Origin: Fibrobacter sp. UBA4373
GTDB taxonomy: Bacteria > Fibrobacterota > Fibrobacteria > Fibrobacterales > Fibrobacteraceae
Assembly (NCBI GenBank): GCA_002390045.1
Contig: DGSB01000079.1
Span: 1-27,932 of the forward strand
Reading direction: 5' to 3'
Length of the DNA stretch: 27,932 bases
The notes under the pieces are model-generated. The model was not told the origin of the DNA. It ran no database searches and saw nothing but the letters and a program-made list of their open reading frames with translations. Below, in pieces: positions 13,952 to 21,477 of the stretch. Positions within the stretch are counted from its first letter, which is position 1; each line of letters opens with the position of its first letter. A program made the position numbers and the translations under genes.

Positions 13952-14641
13952 ATGCATACACTTTACGTTGTCGCCACTCCCATCGGAAACCTTGAAGACA
14001 TGACTTACCGCGCCGTGCGCATTTTAAAAGAAGTGCCGCTCGTGCTCGCCGAAGACACCCGTCATTCCAGGCTTCTTTTCGACCATTTCGACATTCACAC
14101 GCCGATGGAAAGCTATCACGACTTCAACAAAGAAGAAGTGACCCCGAAATACGTGGAATACTTAAAGAACGAAGGCGACATCGCAATTATCAGCGACGCA
14201 GGGACTCCGGGCATTGCCGACCCCGCGTTCAACCTGGTCCGCGAATGCGTTCGGGAAGGGATTGACGTCCGTAGCGTCCCTGGTGCCTGTGCCATGATCA
14301 ACGCGCTCGTTTCAAGCGGCCTTCCCACCGACCGATTCCGCTTTGAAAATTTTTCTCCCAAGAAAAGCGCCCAACGTTTGCACTTGCTCGAAAAGCTGAA
14401 GGAAACGGCGGATTCGACGCTCATCTTTTACGCAAGCCCTCACAACCTGGTAAAATTCATCGGTGAAATTCAGCAGGTTTTTGGCGAAACGCCGATAGCC
14501 CTCATGCGCGAACTCACGAAAAAGTTCGAAGAGCATCTGGTGAAAACTCCGGCAGAGCTTTTGGAGCATTACAAGAAATGCACTCCGAAAGGCGAATATG
14601 TTCTTCTGTTCCACCCTCAGGGAAAAGGCGGACTCGGATGA
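13952..14641 (+). CDS. rsmI: 16S rRNA (cytidine(1402)-2'-O)-methyltransferase RsmI
   Basis: SAM-dependent methyltransferase of the tetrapyrrole-methylase fold that modifies C1402 in the ribosomal decoding centre. 229 residues, shorter than the usual 280 or so at the C-terminus but with the core complete. Seen: LYVVATPIGNLEDMTYRA (3-20), the AEDTRHSRLLFDHF motif, ISDAGTPGIADPAF, and VPGACAMINALVSSGLP, all RsmI hallmarks. The start has no Shine-Dalgarno; the leader is TTCAAAATATG. Its TGA overlaps the lnt start as ATGA, so lnt is translationally coupled. Confidence 0.95.
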   Translation: MHTLYVVATPIGNLEDMTYRAVRILKEVPLVLAEDTRHSRLLFDHFDIHTPMESYHDFNKEEVTPKYVEYLKNEGDIAIISDAGTPGIADPAFNLVRECVREGIDVRSVPGACAMINALVSSGLPTDRFRFENFSPKKSAQRLHLLEKLKETADSTLIFYASPHNLVKFIGEIQQVFGETPIALMRELTKKFEEHLVKTPAELLEHYKKCTPKGEYVLLFHPQGKGGLG

Positions 14642-16506
14642 TTGCCTTCCTTTTTATCCAAGCGGTCTTGAACATTGCGCTAGTCATGGCCGATCCGGAT
14701 TTAGAAGGGATTTACACTTTTAAAGCCCAGCTTGTACCATTTCTTTGCGCCCTTCCCTTTCTTTTTTCCCGTACTTTTCGGCTTCATTTTTCGAAAATGC
14801 TCTACGGGTACTGTGGGCTCGGATTTTTATCGCTCGCACTCGATTACACGCTTCGTTCCCACGTCGGCCTGATTCAACTCGTCACGGTTTTTGGACCTTT
14901 AGCCCTTTATGGGCTTTTCCGTTTTGCCGTATGGAACGCTCACCGCTGCAAAGAAAAGGAATCGCTGTACGCGCTTGTTCTCAGCTCCATCGGCTGGGGA
15001 TTTTACGCTCTCGCGTTCCCTCCGCTTCCACTCGGGCCTGGCGCTCTTGTATTCCTTGTTCCCTGGTTCATTATCCTTTTGCGGTCCAACATGCAGACGG
15101 CGCTTTTTGCTTCGTTCTGGTCGGGCTTCCTTTACAACGTCATCAATTACTATTGGATTTACAACGTGATGAACGTCGGGCCGGCGGTGCTGATCATGAT
15201 CGGGCTCGTGCTTTTGATTTCTTACTTCAGCGTGTACAATACGATTGCCGCGGCTATCTTTATCAAAGCCCGCGATGTCAAAATCAAAGGCGTTCCCGTT
15301 CTGCTGATTCTTTTCCCGCTCTTTTACGCAGGGCTCGAAATGACGCGAAGCATTGGAGATTTTAGCTTTCCGTGGAGCCATCTCGGATACGCCCTCGGAA
15401 ATCAGCTGCCTCTGCTACAGGCCCTTTCCCTGATCGGCATTTTCGGCTATACGGCGCTGATTATTGCTAGCAACCTTGCGGTAGCCGAAGCTTTTGTCAA
15501 CAGGAAAAAGCTTCTTTTTGCCACTCCAATTCTCATTTTTGCAAGTCTCTGGGGTTACGGAACCTACGTTCTTTCAAAGCCGGAAGCGGCGCCCTTCTAC
15601 ATGACAAGCGAAGCGGAAGCGCCCAAAGTGGCGATTGTCCAACCGAACATCCAGCAGACAAATAAATGGAGCAAAGCCTATTACGATTCCGTTGTCCTTA
15701 AAACTTGGCAAATCACAAACGATAGTCTCGACTGGGAATCTGGAGACCTGGACCTAGTCGTCCTCCCGGAAACGGCCATCCCCGATTTTTTAAGACTGCG
15801 CTCCCGTGAAAAAAATTGGATCCGGAACCGCATTCAAAACACAAAGACGAGCCTCTTTATCGGCGCTCTCGATTACGACCGAAAAGGAAAGCCTCCCCGT
15901 CCGGTGAACCTTTATAACAGCGGATTCCTTTTCCGCCCAGATGAAAAGAATTACACGCGCTACATCAAAACGCACCTAGTCCCGTTTAGCGAAAGGCTCC
16001 CCTTTGACGACGTGTTCCCGATTCTGAATTACGTTGACGTGGGGCAAGGCAACTTTGTCCCCGGGAAAAATCGCCCGGTCTTTGAACCGTTTTCCTGGAG
16101 TCCGTTCATTTGTTACGAAACGATTTACGGAGCCGAAGCCCGACGTTCTATTCGCGAAGGTTCCCGTCTGATGGTCGACATTACAAACGACGGCTGGTTT
16201 GGAAAAAGTACGGCGGCCGCCCAGCATTTAAATCAACTGCGTTACCGAGCCATCGAAAACGGCTACCCGATCGTGCGTTGCACAAACACAGGAATTTCCG
16301 CGTTTGTTGACCAGTATGGTTACGAAGATTTGAACACAGAGCTTTTCACGGAGCGCGTCATTACACGTCGCATTCCCCTTCGCACTCGCGATACGCTCTA
16401 TTTCCACATCGGAGACGCTGTTGAATATGGGCTACTCGGATTCTTTTTTGCCTACCTAGCAGCACTGTTTATCCGATTAAAGACATTGCCCAATGCCCGG
16501 CCTTAG
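14638..16506 (+). CDS. lnt: Apolipoprotein N-acyltransferase
   Basis: Inner-membrane enzyme that adds the third acyl chain to lipoproteins before export to the outer membrane. 622 residues, longer than typical (about 510), mostly because of the hydrophobic N-terminal part. The chosen ATG overlaps the rsmI stop as ATGA; a longer frame inside rsmI is less likely. The C-terminal nitrilase-like domain has the triad Glu378 (VLPETAIPDF), Lys444 (IKTHLVPFSERLPF) and Cys492 (FICYETIYG), plus ITNDGWFG and YRAIENGYPIVR. Several membrane helices precede it. It would act on the lipoproteins seen in this window. The last 38 bases overlap a convergent gene on the other strand. Confidence 0.96.
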   Translation: MIAFLFIQAVLNIALVMADPDLEGIYTFKAQLVPFLCALPFLFSRTFRLHFSKMLYGYCGLGFLSLALDYTLRSHVGLIQLVTVFGPLALYGLFRFAVWNAHRCKEKESLYALVLSSIGWGFYALAFPPLPLGPGALVFLVPWFIILLRSNMQTALFASFWSGFLYNVINYYWIYNVMNVGPAVLIMIGLVLLISYFSVYNTIAAAIFIKARDVKIKGVPVLLILFPLFYAGLEMTRSIGDFSFPWSHLGYALGNQLPLLQALSLIGIFGYTALIIASNLAVAEAFVNRKKLLFATPILIFASLWGYGTYVLSKPEAAPFYMTSEAEAPKVAIVQPNIQQTNKWSKAYYDSVVLKTWQITNDSLDWESGDLDLVVLPETAIPDFLRLRSREKNWIRNRIQNTKTSLFIGALDYDRKGKPPRPVNLYNSGFLFRPDEKNYTRYIKTHLVPFSERLPFDDVFPILNYVDVGQGNFVPGKNRPVFEPFSWSPFICYETIYGAEARRSIREGSRLMVDITNDGWFGKSTAAAQHLNQLRYRAIENGYPIVRCTNTGISAFVDQYGYEDLNTELFTERVITRRIPLRTRDTLYFHIGDAVEYGLLGFFFAYLAALFIRLKTLPNARP

Positions 16507-17101
16507 GACGAACTGTCACCGTCGCCCCCTGTAAAAGCGTCTTCGCCGCTTCGGCAGCCGGAGCGGTAATCCATTCGTCGTCTTTTCCAAAGTGCACTTC
16601 GCAATCGGGAACGGAAACCGGTTCTTCAATTTTTGCACTCGCCAAATATTCAAAGCCCTGCGCAATGGATTCCGGATTCATCTTCAGAGCGGTTTCCATC
16701 CACAAGTCCTGATTTTCTTCGTCAGCAGGGCCAAAGAGGTCAAGGACTCCCTGCAGGGCGACCTTCGGCATTTTCTGCACTTCTTTTGCCATCAGCAAAA
16801 CCTGTTTTTCAGGCCACGCATCTTCTCCGGCACAAAAGTTCAAAATCGGAGCGAGAAGAATCCAACGCTGGCCGCTAGGACGCCGATGCAAGTTTTTAAG
16901 CATCACCAACGCCGAAAAATCCATACCGACGAGTACATCCGCATTTTGAACCGCAGAAAGCGAGTACAGGTCCTGCAGAACAGGAATCTCCTCCACATAA
17001 GAAACAAATGTATGTTCGGCATCCAAATCGGCCAAGGAAAGTTCATCTTCCCAAACGTTCAAGTCCGAAGCCAATCCGGAAAGCCACGTCCAATTCGACA
17101 T
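16469..17101 (-). CDS. BioH/BioG-like alpha/beta hydrolase with Asp at the nucleophile position
   Basis: 210 residues, close to BioG-type pimeloyl-ACP methyl esterases. The start WTWLSGLASDLNVWEDEL fits the BioH family, as does ILLAPILNFCAGEDAW (81-96), which mirrors the SPCF-x-x-x-x-x-W segment of BioH. The C-terminal KAGHWAM supplies the catalytic His203, and GKDD (172-175) a plausible acid. The expected G-x-S-x-G nucleophile is VGMDFS (58-63), placing Asp61 where Ser should be. It may be inactive, or use Asp as haloalkane dehalogenases do. GAGG precedes the ATG. Its 3' end overlaps lnt by 38 bases in convergent orientation. No biotin gene is nearby. Confidence 0.7.
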   Translation of the reverse strand: MSNWTWLSGLASDLNVWEDELSLADLDAEHTFVSYVEEIPVLQDLYSLSAVQNADVLVGMDFSALVMLKNLHRRPSGQRWILLAPILNFCAGEDAWPEKQVLLMAKEVQKMPKVALQGVLDLFGPADEENQDLWMETALKMNPESIAQGFEYLASAKIEEPVSVPDCEVHFGKDDEWITAPAAEAAKTLLQGATVTVRPKAGHWAMSLIG

Positions 17102-17285
17102 AAGCTAACCTCGCATTAGAATCATTCTTTGAAAAAAAAGATATAATCATCTCTCCGTCTGCGCAACTTTTTATGCATCCGATGTGAAAAAAAATTGCAT
17201 TTCATGCACAAGTTAATTCCTCCTCGGAATATTCACCCCAAGGAAACCTCTGTCCTCGGATGAGTTTTATAAATTTTCCCGACAA
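17102..17285. other. Divergent intergenic region (184 bases)
   Basis: Separates the BioH-like gene (minus) from the acyltransferase gene (plus). It holds a perfect TATAAT at 17142-17147 on the plus strand without a good -35, an A-rich run, TGCAtttcaTGCA, and two copies of TCCTCGGA near the acyltransferase start. Promoters for both genes should lie here, but no convincing pair can be assigned. Confidence 0.4.
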
Positions 17286-18404
17286 ATGATGAAGACTTCC
17301 CCTCTAGAAAGAATCGCCTGGATCGATGAATTCAAAGGCACCGTACTCGTACTCGTTTGCCTATTTCATCTAGAGCAATCATTTGTCAACATTCAAATGG
17401 GGATGCTGCATGCAAGCGCGTTCCGAATGACAGCCTTCTTCTTTATTTCGGGACTCCTTTTTAGCACGCGCCGATTTTCCACGTTCAAAAGTTACGCAAA
17501 GCACAAGGCGAAAGTTCTTCTACTCCCCTACGTTCTGCTTTCACTTTTATTCTTGGCGCTAGACCCTGTCCTCTACCATTTTGACCTTTATTATCCACGT
17601 GCGCCCAAGATGATGCTTTTAGGGTTTGTTCCCGAGATTCACAGTGTATGGCAGTATATCGGGTGGAATCTGTTCAAAATTTTCATCGTCGGAAAATCTT
17701 CCATCGGATCCGGGCCTATCTGGTTCGTGTTCAATCTTTTTTGCGTCAGTCTCGCCTTTTTCGGCGTCAACCGCCTTACCCGCGGGCACTTCTGGAAAAC
17801 CTTTTCTGTTGCGGTCGTAAGCCTTGTCATCGGGTGGATATTCAACCGTTACCATATCCATCTGCCGTTTGGAATGGAACGCATTTTGACGACCCTTTTC
17901 TTTTTTGCATGCGGATCCTTGAGCAAAAATGGGATCCTGTGGCTCAGCAGGCAAAAAATTCCCGTTCTGATTGTCTTGGCGAGCCTTTCCATTTGGCATT
18001 ACATCTTTTTTGAAGACGCAAATCCCTGGTTCAGCATGATGAATAACGATCTCGGGAATAACTTTGCGGTATTTCTCGCCAGCTCCCTCTTTGGAATTCT
18101 TTCCCTCGTTACCCTTTTTTTGTTGATGGATCGATTGCCTGCGTTAAAGGGCATTCAAGTCATCAAAGGCGTTTTTCGAAACATTTCCCGCAACGGCATG
18201 ATCATCCTTGCCGTTCACTGGTGGATTTTGCTTTTTCTCCGGATCGTTTTCAAAAAAGAACTCGATCAGCCGGGAATCGCGTACTTATCCATTCCGATTC
18301 TCGTGGTGGGAGTCGTCCTGGCCATTCCGCTTTTTCGCACCAAGCTGTACCGTTTGATTTCCAAAGAAAAAGTCAGCGTACAGGAAAGCCTTTCTATTCG
18401 ATAA
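17286..18404 (+). CDS. Membrane acyltransferase (acyltransferase 3 / OafA-like family)
   Basis: 372 residues with about ten hydrophobic segments. The first, after RIAWIDEFKG (9-18), contains LVCLFHLEQSF with the family's essential His. This Asp/Lys-Gly ... His arrangement is typical of acyltransferase 3 proteins, which move acetyl or succinyl groups onto cell-surface sugars. Other fitting features are FFFISGLLFS and the basic loop after it (TFKSYAKHKAKVLLLPYVLLS). Two ATGs in tandem start the gene. It stands alone, with convergent nrdG 13 bases past its stop and no polysaccharide genes nearby, so the acceptor is unknown. Confidence 0.8.
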   Translation: MMKTSPLERIAWIDEFKGTVLVLVCLFHLEQSFVNIQMGMLHASAFRMTAFFFISGLLFSTRRFSTFKSYAKHKAKVLLLPYVLLSLLFLALDPVLYHFDLYYPRAPKMMLLGFVPEIHSVWQYIGWNLFKIFIVGKSSIGSGPIWFVFNLFCVSLAFFGVNRLTRGHFWKTFSVAVVSLVIGWIFNRYHIHLPFGMERILTTLFFFACGSLSKNGILWLSRQKIPVLIVLASLSIWHYIFFEDANPWFSMMNNDLGNNFAVFLASSLFGILSLVTLFLLMDRLPALKGIQVIKGVFRNISRNGMIILAVHWWILLFLRIVFKKELDQPGIAYLSIPILVVGVVLAIPLFRTKLYRLISKEKVSVQESLSIR

Positions 18405-18417
18405 ACATCGATAAAGG

Positions 18418-18939
18418 TTATTCCATTTTCAAAACGACACTTCCCGTTTTGCGGGTTTCCTTCATGTCGATAATGCGCTGATTTTCCGATCCACGAAAGC
18501 GGAGCGTAATATTCTTCTTTTCGATCATAAAAGGTCCGTCGACAAGCACATCGATCGAATCCAGAATTTCATCGGTAACGTCGACATGTTTTTTTCCGCC
18601 GGCAACCAGATCGCGGTCATAGACATAGCCGGAAAACATCCAGATATTCTTTTTCGGGAGTTCCTTTTTAATCCGTCGAATCAGCTGAACCAGAGTTTCC
18701 TGATTCGAAGGTTCAAAGGGTTCCCCGCCAAGAATGGTAATGCCTTCGTAATAATCCTTGGAAAGCTCTTCCAGGATGAGATTTTCGATTCGGTCATCGT
18801 AAGGGACGCCAAAATCGAAATCCCAAGTCCGAGCGTTGAAGCATCCTTTACAATGGATCGTACAGCCGGAAACGAATAATGAAATTCGAATACCCGTTCC
18901 GTTTGCACAGTCCGCTTTGTAAATCTGGCCTACATGCAT
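18418..18939 (-). CDS. nrdG: Anaerobic ribonucleotide reductase activating protein (NrdG)
   Basis: Radical SAM activase of 173 residues that generates the glycyl radical in NrdD. The Fe-S cysteines are Cys26, Cys30 and Cys33 in GCTIHCKGC, followed by NARTWDF; GGEPFEP in mid-protein is the SAM-binding GGEP motif. DVLVDGPF near the C-terminus is typical of NrdG. The start MHVGQIYKADCANGTGIR fits the family. It follows nrdD by 31 bases and is convergent with the acyltransferase gene. It needs anoxic conditions and a reduced electron donor such as flavodoxin or ferredoxin. Confidence 0.95.
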   Translation of the reverse strand: MHVGQIYKADCANGTGIRISLFVSGCTIHCKGCFNARTWDFDFGVPYDDRIENLILEELSKDYYEGITILGGEPFEPSNQETLVQLIRRIKKELPKKNIWMFSGYVYDRDLVAGGKKHVDVTDEILDSIDVLVDGPFMIEKKNITLRFRGSENQRIIDMKETRKTGSVVLKME

Positions 18940-18970
18940 AAGAGCATCCTAAGGCAGTTCCCGTTCAACG

Positions 18971-21283
18971 TTAATGAGTCGAATTCGGATTGACGGAAGG
19001 ATTATCCGGAATTTCGCCAAGACCAATGTGCAAAACGCGATCCGCGATTTCTGCCGTTCTTCCCTGATTCCAATACTGCGTTCCAATATAGCCGCAAGTA
19101 CGGCGGGCAACATGCATTCTCGTCTGTTCACGATTACCGCAGTTGGGGCATTCCCAAACGAGCTTTCCCGTCGAATCCTTTACAACACGGATTTCTCCTG
19201 AATAACCGCAAACATCGCAAAGATCGGACTTCGTGTTGAGTTCGGCATAAAGAATCGTATTGTAAATGTGCTTCATGATGGCAAGAACAGCCGGAAGGTT
19301 GGTCTGCATGTTCGGCACTTCCACATAGCTGATAGCACCACCCGGAGAAAGTCTCTGGAATTCCGCTTCCTTCGTAAGCTTCGCAAACGCATCGATTTCT
19401 TCGGTCACATGGATGTGGTAGCTGTTCGTGATGTAATTCTTGTCGGTCACGTGCGGAATCTTGCCAAAGCGTTTCTGCAAGGCCTTCGCAAACTTGTAAG
19501 TAGTGCTTTCGAGCGGAGTTCCGTAGACGGAGTAGTCGATATTTTCTTCGGCTTTCCACTGGGCGCAGGAATCGTTCAGAAGCTGCATGACTTTGAGTCC
19601 AAAAGCTTCGCCCGCCGCGCTTGTATGCGAAACGCCCTTCATGTAGTACACGCATTCGGCAAGGCCTGCATAGCCGAGAGAAATGGTCGAATAGCCATCA
19701 TAAAGAAGGCGGTCGATGACTTCACCCGGTTTGAGACGCGCCAAAGCGCCGTCCTGCCAAAGAATCGGAGCGACATCGGACGGAGTTCCCAGAAGGCGTT
19801 CATGACGCAGACGAAGCGCTCTATGGCAAAGGTTCAAGCGGTCCTTCATGATTTCCCAGAACTTGACTTCATCGCCACCCGAAGAGCAGGCCGCATCCAC
19901 GAGGTTAATCGTAACGACGCCCTGATTGAATCGTCCGTAATACTTATGGACACCTTCGACAAAATTCTTTGCGTTGCCCAGGTTTCCCTTGTGAGCGTCC
20001 GTAAAACGGTCCGGGGTGAGGAAGGAACGGCAGCCCATGCACGGATAGCAGTCACCCTTCATCGAAAGAGCCATCTTTTCGGAAATGTAATCCGGAACCA
20101 TGCGTTTGGCCGTGCATTCCGCGGCAAGCTTTGTCAAGTAGAAGTACTTAGAGCCTTCATCGATGTTGTCTTCCTGGAGCACATAGATCAGCTTCGGGAA
20201 TGCCGGGGTAATGTAGAAACCGCGATTATCCTTGACACCGAGAATTCTCTGCTTTAACATCACTTCGATGATCAACGCCAAGTCGTCACGGATCTGTCCT
20301 TCCGGGACTTCATGCAGGTACATGAAGACGGTCACGAACGGAGCCTGTCCATTCGTCGACTGGAGCGTAATCAGCTGATACTGAATCGTCTGGCAGCCGG
20401 ATTCCACTTCGCGGCGGACTTCATCCTCGACAATCTTTTTGAGCTTTGTGTCTTCAACGACGACGCCTGCCTCGGCAAATTCCGCCTTGAGGCGCTTGGC
20501 AATCTTTTGACGGCTGATATCCACATAGCGGGCAAGATGCGACATGGTAATAGTCTGGCCGCCATACTGGCTCGAAGCGACCTGGGCGACAATCTGCGAC
20601 GCAACGGTGCAGGCCGTATTGAAGCTTTTTGGCGTGTCGATATGCGTTCCGCTGATGCATGTGCCGTTATCGAGCATATCGCCCAAGTTCACGAGACAGC
20701 AGTTATGCATATGCTGCGCAAAATAGTCTGCATCGTGGAAATGGATCAGGCCTTCCTTATGCGCCATCACGATATCATCCGAAAGCAGGTAACGGCTTGT
20801 ATAGTAACGGCTCCATTCACCGGCCATATAGTCTCGCTGGACCGAAAGGACTGTCGGATTCTTATTCGAGTTTTCCTGTTTGACTTCTTCGTTATCCCGT
20901 TCCACAATGCCCGAAATCTTCTGGTCGATGTTGCTCATCTTACGAAGTTCGTTGTGCTTATAACGGTACGTGATATAAAGACGGGCCACGTTAAATTTAC
21001 CCGTCGCCATCAACGAGTTTTCCACCTTATCCTGAATTTCTTCCACGGAAAGGTCGCGGCTAGCATTGCGAGCGTCTCTTTCAATTCCATCCACAATCGC
21101 GGCAATCTGTTCTTCGGTTAATTTGTCCGAAAGAATGCCTTCTTCCTTATTCGCCTTGCGAATTGCGTTGGCAATTTTTTCTCCGTCAAAAAGAACGCGC
21201 TCCCCAGAACGCTTCATGATATAAGTCTGAGGAGGTTCAATATCCATGTTCCCGTCGAGAGATTCATCGTAAATCGCCATCAT
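18971..21283 (-). CDS. nrdD: Anaerobic ribonucleoside-triphosphate reductase (class III, NrdD)
   Basis: Makes dNTPs without oxygen. 770 residues. An N-terminal ATP-cone begins IMKRSGERVLFDGEKIANAIRKA. The C-terminal zinc ribbon has CDVC and CPNC, and the glycyl radical site is Gly731 in RRTCGYIG, followed by 40 residues. Mid-protein motifs such as GLAECVYYMKG and NACTVASQIVAQ-like segments fit class III enzymes. Two tandem ATGs open the gene; AGAGG lies 6 bases before the first. nrdG follows in the same direction. No NrdR-box-like site (paired ACACWATAT) is visible upstream. Confidence 0.96.
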   Translation of the reverse strand: MMAIYDESLDGNMDIEPPQTYIMKRSGERVLFDGEKIANAIRKANKEEGILSDKLTEEQIAAIVDGIERDARNASRDLSVEEIQDKVENSLMATGKFNVARLYITYRYKHNELRKMSNIDQKISGIVERDNEEVKQENSNKNPTVLSVQRDYMAGEWSRYYTSRYLLSDDIVMAHKEGLIHFHDADYFAQHMHNCCLVNLGDMLDNGTCISGTHIDTPKSFNTACTVASQIVAQVASSQYGGQTITMSHLARYVDISRQKIAKRLKAEFAEAGVVVEDTKLKKIVEDEVRREVESGCQTIQYQLITLQSTNGQAPFVTVFMYLHEVPEGQIRDDLALIIEVMLKQRILGVKDNRGFYITPAFPKLIYVLQEDNIDEGSKYFYLTKLAAECTAKRMVPDYISEKMALSMKGDCYPCMGCRSFLTPDRFTDAHKGNLGNAKNFVEGVHKYYGRFNQGVVTINLVDAACSSGGDEVKFWEIMKDRLNLCHRALRLRHERLLGTPSDVAPILWQDGALARLKPGEVIDRLLYDGYSTISLGYAGLAECVYYMKGVSHTSAAGEAFGLKVMQLLNDSCAQWKAEENIDYSVYGTPLESTTYKFAKALQKRFGKIPHVTDKNYITNSYHIHVTEEIDAFAKLTKEAEFQRLSPGGAISYVEVPNMQTNLPAVLAIMKHIYNTILYAELNTKSDLCDVCGYSGEIRVVKDSTGKLVWECPNCGNREQTRMHVARRTCGYIGTQYWNQGRTAEIADRVLHIGLGEIPDNPSVNPNSTH

Positions 21284-21298
21284 CTTGTGCCTCTGTTT

Positions 21299-21327
21299 AA
21301 ACTATCTGTATGATTCAAAATTTACAA
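21299..21327 (-). promoter_or_regulatory. Candidate nrdDG promoter
   Basis: On the minus strand TTGTAA (21322-21327) and TAGTTT (21299-21304) are 17 bases apart, ending 16 bases before the nrdD ATG. It is a weak match. A similar TTGCAG-17-TAGTTT arrangement precedes the HIT gene. Confidence 0.3.
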
Positions 21328-21331
21328 AATC

Positions 21332-21350
21332 GGACCGCCTCATCCGGTCT
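21332..21350 (-). other. Hairpin in the nrdD upstream region
   Basis: GGACCG (21332-21337) pairs with CGGTCT (21345-21350) with a 7-base loop, flanked by A/T-rich arms (AAAAT and ATTTT) that can extend it after an internal loop. It lies between the tex terminator and the weak nrdD promoter. It could be a second weak terminator or a regulator-binding dyad. The rest of this 194-base gap (21284-21477) shows only a GAAGG/CCTTC dyad near 21380. Confidence 0.35.
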
Positions 21351-21426
21351 AAAATTTTGCTTCTCTCTTGAATTCGAAGGCTTCCTTCAAACCTTCAAAA
21401 TTACGCAAATTTCGCCAATTTAAACA

Positions 21427-21454
21427 CAAAAAAAAGCCCGATTTTCATCGGGCT
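21427..21454 (-). terminator. Rho-independent terminator of tex
   Basis: On the minus strand AGCCCGAT-GAAA-ATCGGGCT is a perfect 8-bp stem with a GAAA tetraloop, followed by at least seven T residues. It begins 23 bases after the tex stop and separates it from nrdDG. It is the cleanest intrinsic terminator in the window. Confidence 0.92.
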
Positions 21455-21477
21455 CCTGTGAAATTCATCACAACTTC

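Noticed and set aside
21284..21477. NrdR boxes before nrdD
   Set aside because: No paired ACACWATAT-like sites are found in the gap.
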